Notes under the pieces: generated by a model
Database searches by the model: none
Seen by the model: only the letters and a program-made list of their open reading frames with translations
Told to the model about the DNA's origin: nothing
From: Lachnospiraceae bacterium
GTDB taxonomy: Bacteria; Bacillota; Clostridia; Lachnospirales; Lachnospiraceae
Direction of reading: 5' to 3'
Assembly: GCA_021772075.1 (NCBI GenBank)
Contig: JAETNQ010000005.1
Coordinates: forward strand, 1-64,000
Length of the DNA stretch: 64,000 bases
Position numbers and translations under genes: made by a program
Shown: piece after piece, positions 17,082 through 26,372 of the stretch
Layout: every line of letters begins with the position of its first letter
Numbering within the stretch: position 1 is the first letter of the stretch

Positions 17082-17725
17082 TGGAAGAGGCGCGCTATTT
17101 GACATTTGCCTTGGGAAAAGGGCGGCTGGCTCATAAAGCTTTGGAACTGCTGGAGGAAATAGGCATCACTTGTGAGGAAATGAAGGATAAGAGTTCCAGA
17201 AAGCTGGTATTTGTCAACGAAGAAAGAAAACTCCGGTTTTTCCTTGCGAAGGGACCGGATGTACCCACTTATGTGGAGTATGGGGCGGCGGATATCGGCG
17301 TGGTGGGAAAGGATACCATTTTAGAGGAAAACCGGAGGGTACACGAAGTGCTTGACCTGGGGTTTGGAAAATGCAGGATGTGCGTGTGCGGGCCGGAAAG
17401 CGCGAGGGAATTGCTGAAGCATCATGAAAGGATACGGGTTGCCAGCAAATACCCGAACATTGCGAAAGATTATTTCTATAATAAAAAACATCAGACTGTG
17501 GATATTATCCGGTTAAACGGATCGGTGGAGCTGGGGCCGATGGTGGGGCTTTCGGATGTGATTGTGGATATTGTGGAAACGGGATCCACGCTGAAAGAAA
17601 ATGGTTTGGCCGTCCTGGAAGAAATCTGTCCCCTGTCTGCGCGCATGATCGTGAACCAGGTGAGCATGCAGATGCAGACGGAACGGATTCGGAAACTGAT
17701 TTATGAAATAAAGGAGCATATGTGA
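17078..17725 (+). CDS. hisG: ATP phosphoribosyltransferase catalytic subunit HisG (short form)
   Basis: A protein of 215 residues from the ATG at 17078, which overlaps the hisZ stop and has GAGGAGG upstream. It has TFALGKGRL, the GPDVPTYVEYGAADIGVVG stretch and the ribosyl-phosphate loop IVETGSTLKENGL. It lacks the C-terminal regulatory domain of long HisG, so it depends on HisZ. It catalyses the first step of histidine synthesis, ATP plus PRPP to phosphoribosyl-ATP. Confidence 0.93.
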   Translation: MMEEARYLTFALGKGRLAHKALELLEEIGITCEEMKDKSSRKLVFVNEERKLRFFLAKGPDVPTYVEYGAADIGVVGKDTILEENRRVHEVLDLGFGKCRMCVCGPESARELLKHHERIRVASKYPNIAKDYFYNKKHQTVDIIRLNGSVELGPMVGLSDVIVDIVETGSTLKENGLAVLEEICPLSARMIVNQVSMQMQTERIRKLIYEIKEHM

Positions 17726-17748
17726 GAAGAACTAAGGCGAGGTGGAAT

Positions 17749-19041
17749 ATGAGAACGATAAAACTGACGGAAGATACCAAAAAAGATCTGCTGAACAGCC
17801 TTCTGAAGAGAAGCCCGAATAATTATGGGCAGTACGAATCCGTAGTGGCCGATATTATTTCCAATGTCCGGGAGAAGGGGGACGAAGCGGTATTCTCTTA
17901 TACGGAGAAATTCGACCGGTGCAGGATAGATGCTTCTACGATACGGGTAAGGCCGGAAGAAATCGCAAAAGCTTATGAAAAGGTGGATGGCAGGCTGGTG
18001 GAAGTGATGAGAAAGTCTGCGGGGAATATCCGGGCATTCCATGAAAAACAGCTCCATAATTCCTGGATCGACATGAGAAGGGATGGTTCTCTTTTAGGGC
18101 AGAAGATCACGCCGATCGGAACATCCGGCGTCTATGTGCCGGGCGGCAAGGCGGCCTATCCGTCCAGCGTGTTGATGAACGTGATTCCGGCAAAAGTGGC
18201 CGGCGTGGAACGGGTGATCATGACGACTCCTCCCGGCGCGGAAGGGGAAGTCTATGCCGGGACGCTGGTCGCGGCGGATATTGCCGGGGTGGATGAAATC
18301 TATAAAGCGGGAGGCGCACAGGCAGTGGCCGCCATGGCTTTTGGAACGGAAAGCATACCTAAGGTGGATAAGATTACGGGGCCTGGGAATATTTTTGTGG
18401 CGCTGGCAAAGAAAGCATGCTTCGGCTATGTGAGCATTGATTCCATTGCCGGGCCAAGCGAAATACTGGTGATTGCGGATGAGACGGCAAATCCGCGCTA
18501 TGTGGCGGCGGATCTGCTTTCACAGGCGGAACACGACGAACTGGCAAGCGCCATACTGATCACCACCAGTGAAAAACTGGCGGCGGAAGTGGGGATGGAA
18601 GCGGAGCGATTCATAGAAGTCCTGTCCAGAAAGGAAATCATTGAGAAGTCCTTGGAAAATTATGGATATATACTGATTGCAGAGACGATGGAAGATGCTG
18701 TGGAAGCGGCCAATGAAATTGCCTCCGAGCATGTAGAGATACTGACGGAGAACCCATATGAGGTGATGACAAAGGTAAAAAATGCGGGTGCGCTGTTTTT
18801 GGGAGAGTATTCTTCAGAACCTTTAGGAGATTATTATGCGGGGCCGAACCATATCCTTCCAACAAACGGGACGGCAAAATTTTTCTCGCCGCTTAACGTG
18901 GACGATTTCTTGAAAAAAACAAGCATTATATCGTATTCCGAGGAAGCGCTCCGGGCTGTTCATAAAGATATTGAATTATTTGCACAGAGCGAGGGGTTGA
19001 CGGCTCACGCAAATTCCATTAAAGTAAGATTTGAGGAGTGA
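17749..19041 (+). CDS. hisD: Histidinol dehydrogenase HisD
   Basis: A protein of 430 residues from the ATG at 17749, with GAGGTGGAAT before it; the in-frame GTG at 17722 overlaps hisG and would extend the protein beyond usual length. It has GTSGVYVPGGKAAYPSS, DKITGPGNIFVA, GPSEILVIAD, the zinc-ligand text LLSQAEHDE and a late GPNHILPT. It oxidises histidinol to histidine with NAD. Confidence 0.93.
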   Translation: MRTIKLTEDTKKDLLNSLLKRSPNNYGQYESVVADIISNVREKGDEAVFSYTEKFDRCRIDASTIRVRPEEIAKAYEKVDGRLVEVMRKSAGNIRAFHEKQLHNSWIDMRRDGSLLGQKITPIGTSGVYVPGGKAAYPSSVLMNVIPAKVAGVERVIMTTPPGAEGEVYAGTLVAADIAGVDEIYKAGGAQAVAAMAFGTESIPKVDKITGPGNIFVALAKKACFGYVSIDSIAGPSEILVIADETANPRYVAADLLSQAEHDELASAILITTSEKLAAEVGMEAERFIEVLSRKEIIEKSLENYGYILIAETMEDAVEAANEIASEHVEILTENPYEVMTKVKNAGALFLGEYSSEPLGDYYAGPNHILPTNGTAKFFSPLNVDDFLKKTSIISYSEEALRAVHKDIELFAQSEGLTAHANSIKVRFEE

Positions 19042-19113
19042 CTGGAAGATTATTGGCCGGGTCGGTCAACATGCGGGTTCGTATTGCCGCACGGCGGAAT
19101 CATGGAGGTTAGT

Positions 19114-19704
19114 ATGGAAAGACAGGCAACGGTGGAGCGGAAGACAAAAGAGACGGATATTTTCTTAAACCTCGTTCTGGATGGAATGGGAACGGCAGAA
19201 ATTGATACGGGAATCGGCTTTTTCGATCATATGCTGGAGGGTTTTGCCCGCCATGGTTTTTTTGGCTTGGAGGTAAAGGTGAAGGGAGATCTGCATGTAG
19301 ACGGGCATCATACCGTGGAAGACACAGGGATTGTCCTCGGCCAGGCAGTGAAAGAGGCTTTGGGGAACAAGGCTGGGATAAGGCGCTATGGTTCCTTTAT
19401 TCTTCCGATGGACGATGCATTGGCTTTATGCGCTGTGGATCTGTGCGGCCGTCCTTATTTCTGCTACGAGTGCGAATTTCCTGCAGAGAAGATCGGCGGT
19501 CTGGATACGGAACTGATCCGGGAGTTTTTTTATGCGGTTTCCTATTCGGCCGGGATGAATCTGCATATCAGAATGCTGTCCGGCGTGAACAGCCATCATA
19601 TGGCGGAGGCTATGTTCAAAGCTTTTGCGAAAGCATTGGATGAAGCGACGGGCAAGGATGAAAGGATTCAGGACGTGTTAAGTACAAAAGGCAGTCTGGC
19701 GTAG
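19114..19704 (+). CDS. hisB: Imidazoleglycerol-phosphate dehydratase HisB
   Basis: A protein of 196 residues from the ATG at 19114, with GGAGG ten bases upstream; an in-frame TTG at 19084 is rejected. It has the paired metal-binding motifs FFDHMLEGFARHG and HHTVEDTGI in the first half and NSHHMAEAMFKAFA in the second. It is the monofunctional dehydratase without the phosphatase domain seen in enterobacteria. It removes water from imidazoleglycerol phosphate. Confidence 0.93.
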   Translation: MERQATVERKTKETDIFLNLVLDGMGTAEIDTGIGFFDHMLEGFARHGFFGLEVKVKGDLHVDGHHTVEDTGIVLGQAVKEALGNKAGIRRYGSFILPMDDALALCAVDLCGRPYFCYECEFPAEKIGGLDTELIREFFYAVSYSAGMNLHIRMLSGVNSHHMAEAMFKAFAKALDEATGKDERIQDVLSTKGSLA

Positions 19705-19741
19705 TATTCCGGCATGTTAAAATTTCAAAGGAGAAGGGTGT

Positions 19742-21037
19742 ATGGGCAGTCAATATAAAAAGTTGGTTCCTTGCATTTATTTGTATAAGGGCAATGCGGT
19801 AAAAAGCTTATCCGATATTACCATTATGGATACGGATCCGGTAACGCTGGCGAAATATTACAGCGATAACCACGGGGATGAGCTTCTTGTTTTCGATATG
19901 TCAAAAGGGGATGCGGAGCATGAAGAAGCATTGGATATTATAAAGGCAATCTGCAAAACGGTGGAAATCCCGGTGATTGGAGCCGGCAATGTGCGCCGTA
20001 TGGAAGATGTAAAAAAGCTTTTATATGCCGGATGCAAAAAAGCCGCTTTAAATTATTCCAAACAGGAGAATATCGCGCTGACAGAGGAAGTATCCAAAAG
20101 ATTCGGCAAGGAAAAAATAGCGGCATGTTATACGGGGATGGAAACGCTTTTGGAATACCGGGAGCTTTTGGAAGCGTTTGTGGATGAACTGATTTTGGTG
20201 GAAGCGGCGGCTCTGCGGGAAACTTTGAACGAATGGGACGGGCATCCGCAGATACTGGTTCTGCTTCCGGAAGTTTCCCTTGACAAGCTGATGGAGATAC
20301 TTTCTTCCCCTGCTATATGCGGGATTACAGGATATGCAATCAATGAGAATGCAAAAGAGCTTTCGGCGGTCAAGACCCTGTGCCAGGGAAATGGAATAAA
20401 GGTGAATACTTTTGAATCTTCTTTTCATTGGTCTGATTTTAAGAAGAATTCCGATGGGCATGTGCCGGTTGTCGTCCAGGATTATAAGACAGGAGAGGTG
20501 CTGATGGTGGCTTATATGGATGAAGAGGCTTTCCAGACGACGGTCCATACCGGAAAGATGACTTATTACAGCAGAAGCCGCAGGGAACTTTGGGTGAAGG
20601 GAGAGACAAGCGGACATTACCAATATGTCAAATCGCTGACAGCGGACTGCGATATGGATACGATCCTGGCAAAAGTCTCCCAGGTAGGCAATGCCTGCCA
20701 TACCGGGAGTTATTCCTGTTTTTTCCATGAAATTGTAAAGAAAGAGTATGAGGAAACCAATCCCTTAAAGGTATTTGAGTCCGTGATGGGCGTGATTGAA
20801 GATAGAAAAATACATCCCAAGGAGGGGTCTTACACCAACTATTTATTTGATAAGGGACTGGATAAGATATTAAAGAAGCTGGGAGAAGAAGCGACGGAGA
20901 TCGTTATTGCTTCCAAGAATCCGAATCCGAATGAGATCAAATATGAGATTGCTGATTTCCTTTATCATATGATGGTTCTTATGGCAGAGAAAGGAGTAAG
21001 CTGGGAGGAGATCGTGGAAGAACTGGCAAAAAGATAA
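19742..21037 (+). CDS. hisI: HisIE (phosphoribosyl-AMP cyclohydrolase/ATP pyrophosphatase) with N-terminal HisF-like domain
   Basis: A protein of 431 residues in three parts. Residues 1 to about 225 resemble the HisA/HisF barrel ([33 protein letters not shown]), but the catalytic Asp of the HisF CLDV motif is Tyr13. Residues about 235-330 are HisI, with WVKGETSG and the metal-binding DCDMD plus GNACHTG. Residues about 340-431 are HisE, with [16 protein letters not shown]. It performs steps two and three of histidine synthesis. The barrel has probably lost cyclase activity and may be structural or regulatory. Confidence 0.88.
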   Translation: MGSQYKKLVPCIYLYKGNAVKSLSDITIMDTDPVTLAKYYSDNHGDELLVFDMSKGDAEHEEALDIIKAICKTVEIPVIGAGNVRRMEDVKKLLYAGCKKAALNYSKQENIALTEEVSKRFGKEKIAACYTGMETLLEYRELLEAFVDELILVEAAALRETLNEWDGHPQILVLLPEVSLDKLMEILSSPAICGITGYAINENAKELSAVKTLCQGNGIKVNTFESSFHWSDFKKNSDGHVPVVVQDYKTGEVLMVAYMDEEAFQTTVHTGKMTYYSRSRRELWVKGETSGHYQYVKSLTADCDMDTILAKVSQVGNACHTGSYSCFFHEIVKKEYEETNPLKVFESVMGVIEDRKIHPKEGSYTNYLFDKGLDKILKKLGEEATEIVIASKNPNPNEIKYEIADFLYHMMVLMAEKGVSWEEIVEELAKR

Positions 21038-21041
21038 GAAA

Positions 21042-21084
21042 TGGGCGGAACGGCATAGATTGGCGGTTCCGCTCATATATTTTA
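21042..21084 (+). terminator. Possible terminator after the his operon
   Basis: TGGGCGGAAC (21042-21051) pairs with GTTCCGCTCA (21065-21074, allowing one G-T pair) around a 13-base loop and is followed by an A/T-rich stretch with a short T-run. It is weaker than the other terminators here because the T-run is broken. Confidence 0.4.
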
Positions 21085-21111
21085 TAAAAAGTTTTGCAGG
21101 AATGGATTGTT

Positions 21112-21951
21112 ATGAAGATTGTCAAAAAATATAAAAAAACCATTTTTGTTATTTTTCTTTTATGCGCCATGTTTTTTGCCGGGCGGGGCGTAGGTTATCT
21201 TATACAGGGACTTGGGCTGCCGGTCGGGGCCGGCGTCAATTCGGTGGGTTCTTCCCATATTTCGGCTTCGGAAAACTGGGGGCTCGGCGGATACGGGGAC
21301 GGCGTGAAGCCCACAGGGATCGCATCTGCAGAGGAATTAAAGAAATATGACGCTTATTTTGTAGGGGAGGGAGAGGAAAAAGTCATTTATCTGACGTTTG
21401 ACGCCGGATATGAGAACGGGAACACGGAACCAATATTGGATGCTTTAAAGAAGCATCAGGCGCCTGCTACTTTTTTTGTGGTAGGACATTATCTGGAATC
21501 GGCGCCGGAACTGGTAAAACGGATGGTAGAGGAAGGACATTGCGTAGGAAACCATACATATCACCATCCGGATATGTCAAAAATATCGGATATGGCATCT
21601 TTCCGCAAGGAAATGGATGATGTGGCCGACTTGTTCCGGCAGATTACCGGAAAAGAGCTTTCTATGTATTACCGGCCGCCGCAGGGGAAGTATAGCGTGG
21701 AAAATCTGAAGATGGCGAAGGAACTGGGATACAAAACCTTTTTCTGGAGCCTCGCTTATGTTGACTGGTATCAGGATAAACAGCCGTCAAGGGAAGAGGC
21801 TTTGGAAAAAATGACAGGGCGGATTCATCCCGGCGCGGTCGTGCTTCTGCATAGCACATCCAAGACGAACGGGGAAGTGCTGGATGAACTTCTTGGAGAA
21901 TGGGAAAAAATGGGTTACAGCTTCCGGCCGTTGTCGGATCTGGCAGAGTAG
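21112..21951 (+). CDS. Polysaccharide deacetylase, PdaA-like muramic lactam de-N-acetylase
   Basis: A protein of 279 residues. The ATG at 21112 is chosen over an in-frame TTG at 21094. A signal anchor (about 9-33) leads to an extracellular NodB domain with LTFDAGYENG (Asp97), metal-binding HTYHHPDM (His148, His152) and YRPPQGKYS. The YENG form is that of PdaA, which deacetylates MurNAc for muramic-delta-lactam in spore cortex. Many deacetylases have Asp where Ala98 stands; Ala or Asn is usual in the PdaA branch. A spore role is inferred from family. Confidence 0.85.
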   Translation: MKIVKKYKKTIFVIFLLCAMFFAGRGVGYLIQGLGLPVGAGVNSVGSSHISASENWGLGGYGDGVKPTGIASAEELKKYDAYFVGEGEEKVIYLTFDAGYENGNTEPILDALKKHQAPATFFVVGHYLESAPELVKRMVEEGHCVGNHTYHHPDMSKISDMASFRKEMDDVADLFRQITGKELSMYYRPPQGKYSVENLKMAKELGYKTFFWSLAYVDWYQDKQPSREEALEKMTGRIHPGAVVLLHSTSKTNGEVLDELLGEWEKMGYSFRPLSDLAE

Positions 21952-21961
21952 GGGGTATGGG

Positions 21962-22384
21962 ATGGGGAAAGTTTCGACGAACCAGAAATTGCAGCTGATA
22001 CGTTCCATACGGGAGGAAAACCAAGATAACCGGATGCGGATGCGGCACAGGGAAAAAATATTATATGGGATAGAACATAAACCGGAGGAGGAACTGCCGG
22101 TCTACCGAAAGGGATATGAGGAAGGCAGGGGCCAGGAATTGTATGCACTGGAAGAAGGAGGCTCTCCTGCATATGGGAATTCCTTTTCTTCTTTTAAACT
22201 GCGGATGATATTATCGGTCGCCCTTTTCTGCACGTTTCTTGCGGCAGATGCCGGGGAAGGGAAGATCGCCGGCATTTCGACAGAATCCGTGAGGGAAGAG
22301 ATCAACAAGGACTTTGATGCGGATTTTGAAGAAGTAGTATTTGATTTTGAGGATAATTTCCCTTATACTCTATTTAGGGATTAG
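21962..22384 (+). CDS. Uncharacterised protein with one membrane segment
   Basis: A protein of 140 residues from the ATG at 21962. It is not recognised. A long charged N-terminal region (about 1-75, many Arg and Glu) precedes a single hydrophobic helix (about 78-96, SFKLRMILSVALFCTFLAAD). A short acidic tail ends in DFDADFEEVVFDFEDN. The layout suggests an inside-out single-pass protein. It follows the PdaA-like gene by 10 bases and is followed by the palindromic repeat block. Confidence 0.65.
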   Translation: MGKVSTNQKLQLIRSIREENQDNRMRMRHREKILYGIEHKPEEELPVYRKGYEEGRGQELYALEEGGSPAYGNSFSSFKLRMILSVALFCTFLAADAGEGKIAGISTESVREEINKDFDADFEEVVFDFEDNFPYTLFRD

Positions 22385-22396
22385 AAGAAAATCCCG

Positions 22397-22470
22397 GGAA
22401 CCCCCTTAAGGAAATACCTTTAAGGAACCCCCTTTTAAGGAACCCCCTTAAGGGAATTCCCTTAAGGGGG
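22397..22470. repeat. Tandem CTTAAG-centred repeats ending in a 28-bp perfect palindrome
   Basis: The unit GGAACCCCCTT occurs at 22397, about 22425 and 22440, each followed by AAGG or TTAAGG. The last copy runs into a perfect 28-bp palindrome at 22443-22470 with its centre at the AATT of 22455-22458. Both halves contain CTTAAGGG/CCCTTAAG. No T-run follows. The array fills most of the 114-base gap before the radical SAM gene and would fold strongly in RNA just upstream of its ribosome-binding site. Confidence 0.8.
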
Positions 22471-22498
22471 AGGAAAAATAGATAAAATAAGGAGAATT

Positions 22499-24391
22499 AT
22501 GAACAAACTGGCTTTAAAAGATGAAATATTGCTGAAGGTGGAAAAACCGGCGCGTTACATCGGCAATGAAGTAAATGCGGTGGTAAAAGACAAAGGGCTG
22601 GTGGATATACGTATAGCCATGTGCTTTCCGGACGTATATGAAATCGGCATGTCCCACTTAGGCATCCAGATCCTGTACGATATGTTTAACCGCTTTGAGG
22701 ATGTCTGGTGCGAGCGGGTATATTCGCCTTGGGTGGATCTGGACAAGGTAATGAGGGAGGAAAACATCCCTCTTTTTGCATTGGAATCCCAGGAACCGGT
22801 AAAGGACATGGATTTTCTGGCGATTACGATCCAATATGAGATGTGTTACACCAATATATTACAGATTCTTGATTTATCCCATATTCCGTTAAAAGCAAAG
22901 GACAGAGAAGGACAAGGCGGGGGATGGGGCTATCCGGTCGTGATCGGAGGAGGGCCTTGTGTTTATAATCCGGAGCCGATCGCGGAATTTTTTGATCTCT
23001 TTTATATCGGCGAAGGGGAGACCCGCTACCGGGAATTGCTGGATCTGTACAAAGAATGCCGCCGGAGCGGGGAATCCCGGAAGGAATTTTTGAGGAAAGC
23101 GGCGAAACTGCCAGGCATGTATGTCCCGATGTTTTACCAAGTGGAATATAAAGAAGACGGAACCATTGAAAAGATGGAACCGACGGAGGACGGGATTCCA
23201 AAGACCATTCAGAAAGAGGTGGAGATGGATATTTCGGATACCTATTATCCGAAAAAGCCGGTGGTTCCTTTTATAAAAGTGACGCAGGACCGGGTGGTGC
23301 TGGAAATACAGAGGGGATGTATCCGGGGCTGCCGTTTCTGCCAGGCGGGCCAGATTTACCGCCCGGTACGGGAACGCGATGTGGGGATGCTGAAAGAATA
23401 CGCAGTAGAAATGCTGAAGAATACGGGGCATGAAGAAATTTCTTTGAGTTCTTTGAGTTCCAGCGATTATTCCAAACTGCCGGAATTGGTCGACTTTTTG
23501 ATCGGGGAATGCGGGGAGCGGAAAATCAATATTTCCCTTCCGTCCTTAAGGATCGACGCTTTTTCCCTGGATGTGATGGGCAAAGTGCAGGATATCAAAA
23601 AGAGCAGTCTGACCTTCGCCCCGGAGGCAGGAAGCCAAAGGCTTAGAAATGTAATTAATAAAGGATTGACCGAAGAGGATATCCTGAAGGGGGCCGGCCT
23701 TGCGTTTGAAGGCGGCTGGACAAGGGTAAAACTTTACTTTATGCTGGGGCTTCCTACGGAAACGGAAGAAGATATCAAGGAGATCGGGGCGCTGGCGAAT
23801 AAAATTGCGGCGGTGTTTTATGAGACTGTGCCGAAGGAAAAACGTGTAAACGGAAAGGTGCAGATCGTTGCCAGCACATCCTTTTTTATTCCGAAGCCGT
23901 TTACGCCGTTCCAATGGTCGCCTATGTGTACCAAAGAGGAGTTCCTGGAAAAAGCTTATATGACAAGAAGCGCGATCAAAGAACAATTAAACCAGAAAAG
24001 CATCAAGTATAACTGGCATGAGGCGGATATCAGCGTTTTGGAAGGCGTGCTTGCCAGAGGCGACAGGCGGATTGCCGGCGTGATTGAAAGCGCTTACCGG
24101 AAAGGGTGCATTTACGATGCATGGAGCGAATATTTCCATAACGATGCATGGATGGAAGCTTTTGAAGAATGCGGCATCGATATCGGTTTTTATACGACAA
24201 GAGAGCGGTCTGCGGAGGAAACGCTTCCGTGGGACTTTTTAGACTGCGGCGTGGACAAGGAATTTTTAAAGAGGGAATGGGAAAAGGCGCTGGAAGGAAC
24301 CGTTTCACCGAATTGCCGCGCTCGTTGCCAGGGATGCGGGGCAAACCGTTTCGGAGGCGGGGTCTGCTTTGAAGGCCGAAGCGGAACATAA
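22499..24391 (+). CDS. TIGR03960 family B12-binding-domain radical SAM protein
   Basis: A protein of 630 residues with AAGGAGAATT before the ATG. The N-terminal domain (about 20-180, CFPDVYEIGMSHLG and IGGGPCVYNPEP) is cobalamin-binding-like. The radical SAM cluster motif is RGCIRGCRFC (Cys274, Cys278, Cys281). The C-terminus is Cys-rich (NCRARCQGCGANRFGGG). In many Clostridia this protein is fused to, or next to, the TIGR03936 protein, as here. The substrate is unknown. Confidence 0.9.
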   Translation: MNKLALKDEILLKVEKPARYIGNEVNAVVKDKGLVDIRIAMCFPDVYEIGMSHLGIQILYDMFNRFEDVWCERVYSPWVDLDKVMREENIPLFALESQEPVKDMDFLAITIQYEMCYTNILQILDLSHIPLKAKDREGQGGGWGYPVVIGGGPCVYNPEPIAEFFDLFYIGEGETRYRELLDLYKECRRSGESRKEFLRKAAKLPGMYVPMFYQVEYKEDGTIEKMEPTEDGIPKTIQKEVEMDISDTYYPKKPVVPFIKVTQDRVVLEIQRGCIRGCRFCQAGQIYRPVRERDVGMLKEYAVEMLKNTGHEEISLSSLSSSDYSKLPELVDFLIGECGERKINISLPSLRIDAFSLDVMGKVQDIKKSSLTFAPEAGSQRLRNVINKGLTEEDILKGAGLAFEGGWTRVKLYFMLGLPTETEEDIKEIGALANKIAAVFYETVPKEKRVNGKVQIVASTSFFIPKPFTPFQWSPMCTKEEFLEKAYMTRSAIKEQLNQKSIKYNWHEADISVLEGVLARGDRRIAGVIESAYRKGCIYDAWSEYFHNDAWMEAFEECGIDIGFYTTRERSAEETLPWDFLDCGVDKEFLKREWEKALEGTVSPNCRARCQGCGANRFGGGVCFEGRSGT

Positions 24392-24438
24392 AACCGGAAG
24401 CGGCCATGCCGGAGGATGGGAAAGGATAACAAAATAGA

Positions 24439-25152
24439 ATGAAAGTAAGGATAAAATTTGCGAAAACAGGAGCCATGCGGTTTATCGGGCATCTGGATGT
24501 CATGAGGTTTTTCCAGAAAGCGGTTCGGAGGGCGGGAATCGATGTGGCTTATTCCGAAGGATTCAGCCCCCATCAGATCATGTCTTTTGCTGCCCCTCTC
24601 GGAGTGGGGCTTACCAGCCATGGGGAATATCTGGATATCGAAGTCCGGTCACACGCCGGAGCGGAGGATATGAAGCAAAAGCTGGATAGGGCGATGGTGG
24701 AAGGAATGGAGATTTTGAGCGTAACGGCTTTGGAAGAAGGAACGAAAAATGCGATGGCCAGTGTGGCGGCGGCGGAATATTCCGTCAGATTCCGGCAGGG
24801 ATATGCGCCGGATCCGGGATGGGCGGACAGACTGCTGGCATTTTACGGCAAACCCGTGATTATGGTGAAGAAAAAGACGAAGAAAAGCGAAGCGGAAATG
24901 GATATCAAGCCTTATATTTATCAGTTATCGGCATCGGGAGAAGGGGATGACGCCGTAGTCCGTATGATGGTAAACGCCAGCAGTTCCGGCAATATCAAGC
25001 CGGGGCTGGTGATGGAGGCTTTTTGGAAAGCGGAAGGGAAGGAACTTCCGGAATTTGCATTGGAAATTACACGGGAAGATACTTATACGGATACCGGCGT
25101 GGATGGAGACCGGCATTTGGTTCCGTTGGATGCTGTGGGAACAGGATTTTGA
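24439..25152 (+). CDS. TIGR03936 family radical-SAM-associated protein
   Basis: A protein of 237 residues starting MKVRIKFAKTGAMRFIGHLD, with AYSEGFSPHQIMSFAAPLG soon after, the hallmark of TIGR03936 (DUF2344). In some genomes it is the C-terminal part of the preceding radical SAM protein, so the two act together. The function may be RNA-related, as an RNase G/E gene follows by two bases, but this is inference. Confidence 0.88.
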   Translation: MKVRIKFAKTGAMRFIGHLDVMRFFQKAVRRAGIDVAYSEGFSPHQIMSFAAPLGVGLTSHGEYLDIEVRSHAGAEDMKQKLDRAMVEGMEILSVTALEEGTKNAMASVAAAEYSVRFRQGYAPDPGWADRLLAFYGKPVIMVKKKTKKSEAEMDIKPYIYQLSASGEGDDAVVRMMVNASSSGNIKPGLVMEAFWKAEGKELPEFALEITREDTYTDTGVDGDRHLVPLDAVGTGF

Positions 25153-25154
25153 AA

Positions 25155-26372
25155 ATGGGAAACAAATATTTAATTATAAAATATAAGGGAAAGATCGTAT
25201 CGCTGCTTTTTCATGAAAACAGGCTGGTTCATGCAAGGGCAGAGAGAGAAGAGGAAAATATCCTGGGAAATATTTATGTGGCCAGGGTAAAGAATATTTT
25301 AAAAAATATCCATGCCGCATTCGTGGAAATAGAACCAGGCTGCCCCTGCTTTCTCAACCTGGAGCGCATCAGGAGTCCGCTGCTTACGAACCGTGCCTAT
25401 GACGGCAGGATTCTTGCGGAAGATGAAATATTGGTACAGGTTTATAAAGAAGCCGCCAAGACAAAATCCCCGGCCGTAACCTGTTCGCTGTCGCTGGATG
25501 GAAAATATTGTGTAGTGTCCGCTGACAGGCCGGGGGCAGTATATTCTTCCAAACTGTCAGAAAAGGTGAAGAAGCGGATCGGGGACGCTTTGGAAAAAGA
25601 GGGCGTTTTGAAGGAATATGCGAAGAAAAAGGGAATTGTCATACGTACGAATGCAAAAAACCTTGGGGATGATATTTCGCCCCTGGCAGATGAGATTCGC
25701 CGGCTTTCCGGGGAATTGCAGGAGATCATGGACGCAGCGCATTATCGGACCTGCTATTCCGTTCTCTATAAAGCCGCCCCTTCTTATCTGGCAGGCATCC
25801 GGGATGAATATGAAGGACAATATGAGGAAATCGTGACGGATGATCCCGGGATCTATGAAAACATTATGGCATACCGCGAGGCGAATCCTTCCTTTCATAT
25901 TCCTGAGGCAAGGCTTTACCGGGATGACAGGCTGCCGCTGTACAAGCTTTACAGCGTGGAAACCCGGCTGCAGGAAGCGCTGGGCAGAAAAGTATGGCTG
26001 AAGTCCGGCGGATATCTGGTGATTGACCCGACGGAAGCCTTGACAGTCATTGATGTTAATACGGGGAAACTGGTAACGGGAAAGGATATGGAACAGACCT
26101 GGCTTAAGATCAATATGGAGGCTGCGGAAGAAATCGCGTTTCAGCTGGCTCTGCGCAATATATCCGGCATTATTATCGTGGATTTTATTAATATGAAGCC
26201 GGCGGAACATAATAAAAAACTGATGTCCCATTTGGGGAATCTGCTGAAACAGGATCCGGTAAGGACAGAGTTAATGGATATTACCGCTCTGGGTCTGGTG
26301 GAAATTACAAGGATGAAAAAAAGCAAGCCGCTGCGGGAGCAATTCGCGGAACAAACCAAAGGAGATGGATAA
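25155..26372 (+). CDS. rng: Ribonuclease G/E family protein
   Basis: A protein of 405 residues from the ATG at 25155. It has an S1-like domain near 38-100 (NIYVARVKNILKNIHAAFVE), an RNase-H/5'-sensor region, and the DNase-I-like catalytic core with Asp300 (VIDVNTGK) and Asp343 (IIVDFINM), the Mg-binding pair. The C-terminus ends shortly after ITRMKKSKPLREQF and lacks the zinc-link Cys pair and the tail of RNase G/E that supports tetramer formation. It processes or degrades RNA. Confidence 0.88.
   Translation: MGNKYLIIKYKGKIVSLLFHENRLVHARAEREEENILGNIYVARVKNILKNIHAAFVEIEPGCPCFLNLERIRSPLLTNRAYDGRILAEDEILVQVYKEAAKTKSPAVTCSLSLDGKYCVVSADRPGAVYSSKLSEKVKKRIGDALEKEGVLKEYAKKKGIVIRTNAKNLGDDISPLADEIRRLSGELQEIMDAAHYRTCYSVLYKAAPSYLAGIRDEYEGQYEEIVTDDPGIYENIMAYREANPSFHIPEARLYRDDRLPLYKLYSVETRLQEALGRKVWLKSGGYLVIDPTEALTVIDVNTGKLVTGKDMEQTWLKINMEAAEEIAFQLALRNISGIIIVDFINMKPAEHNKKLMSHLGNLLKQDPVRTELMDITALGLVEITRMKKSKPLREQFAEQTKGDG

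Noticed and set aside
16125-17105. Long minus-strand frame of 326 residues
   Set aside because: It lies opposite hisZ; composition rich in His, Phe and Arg is typical of antisense shadow.
22443-22470. Palindrome considered as rho-independent terminator
   Set aside because: No T-run follows, and the palindrome has no loop; kept as repeat instead.
22397-22470. CRISPR array
   Set aside because: Units are too short and irregular, and there are no unique spacers or cas genes.
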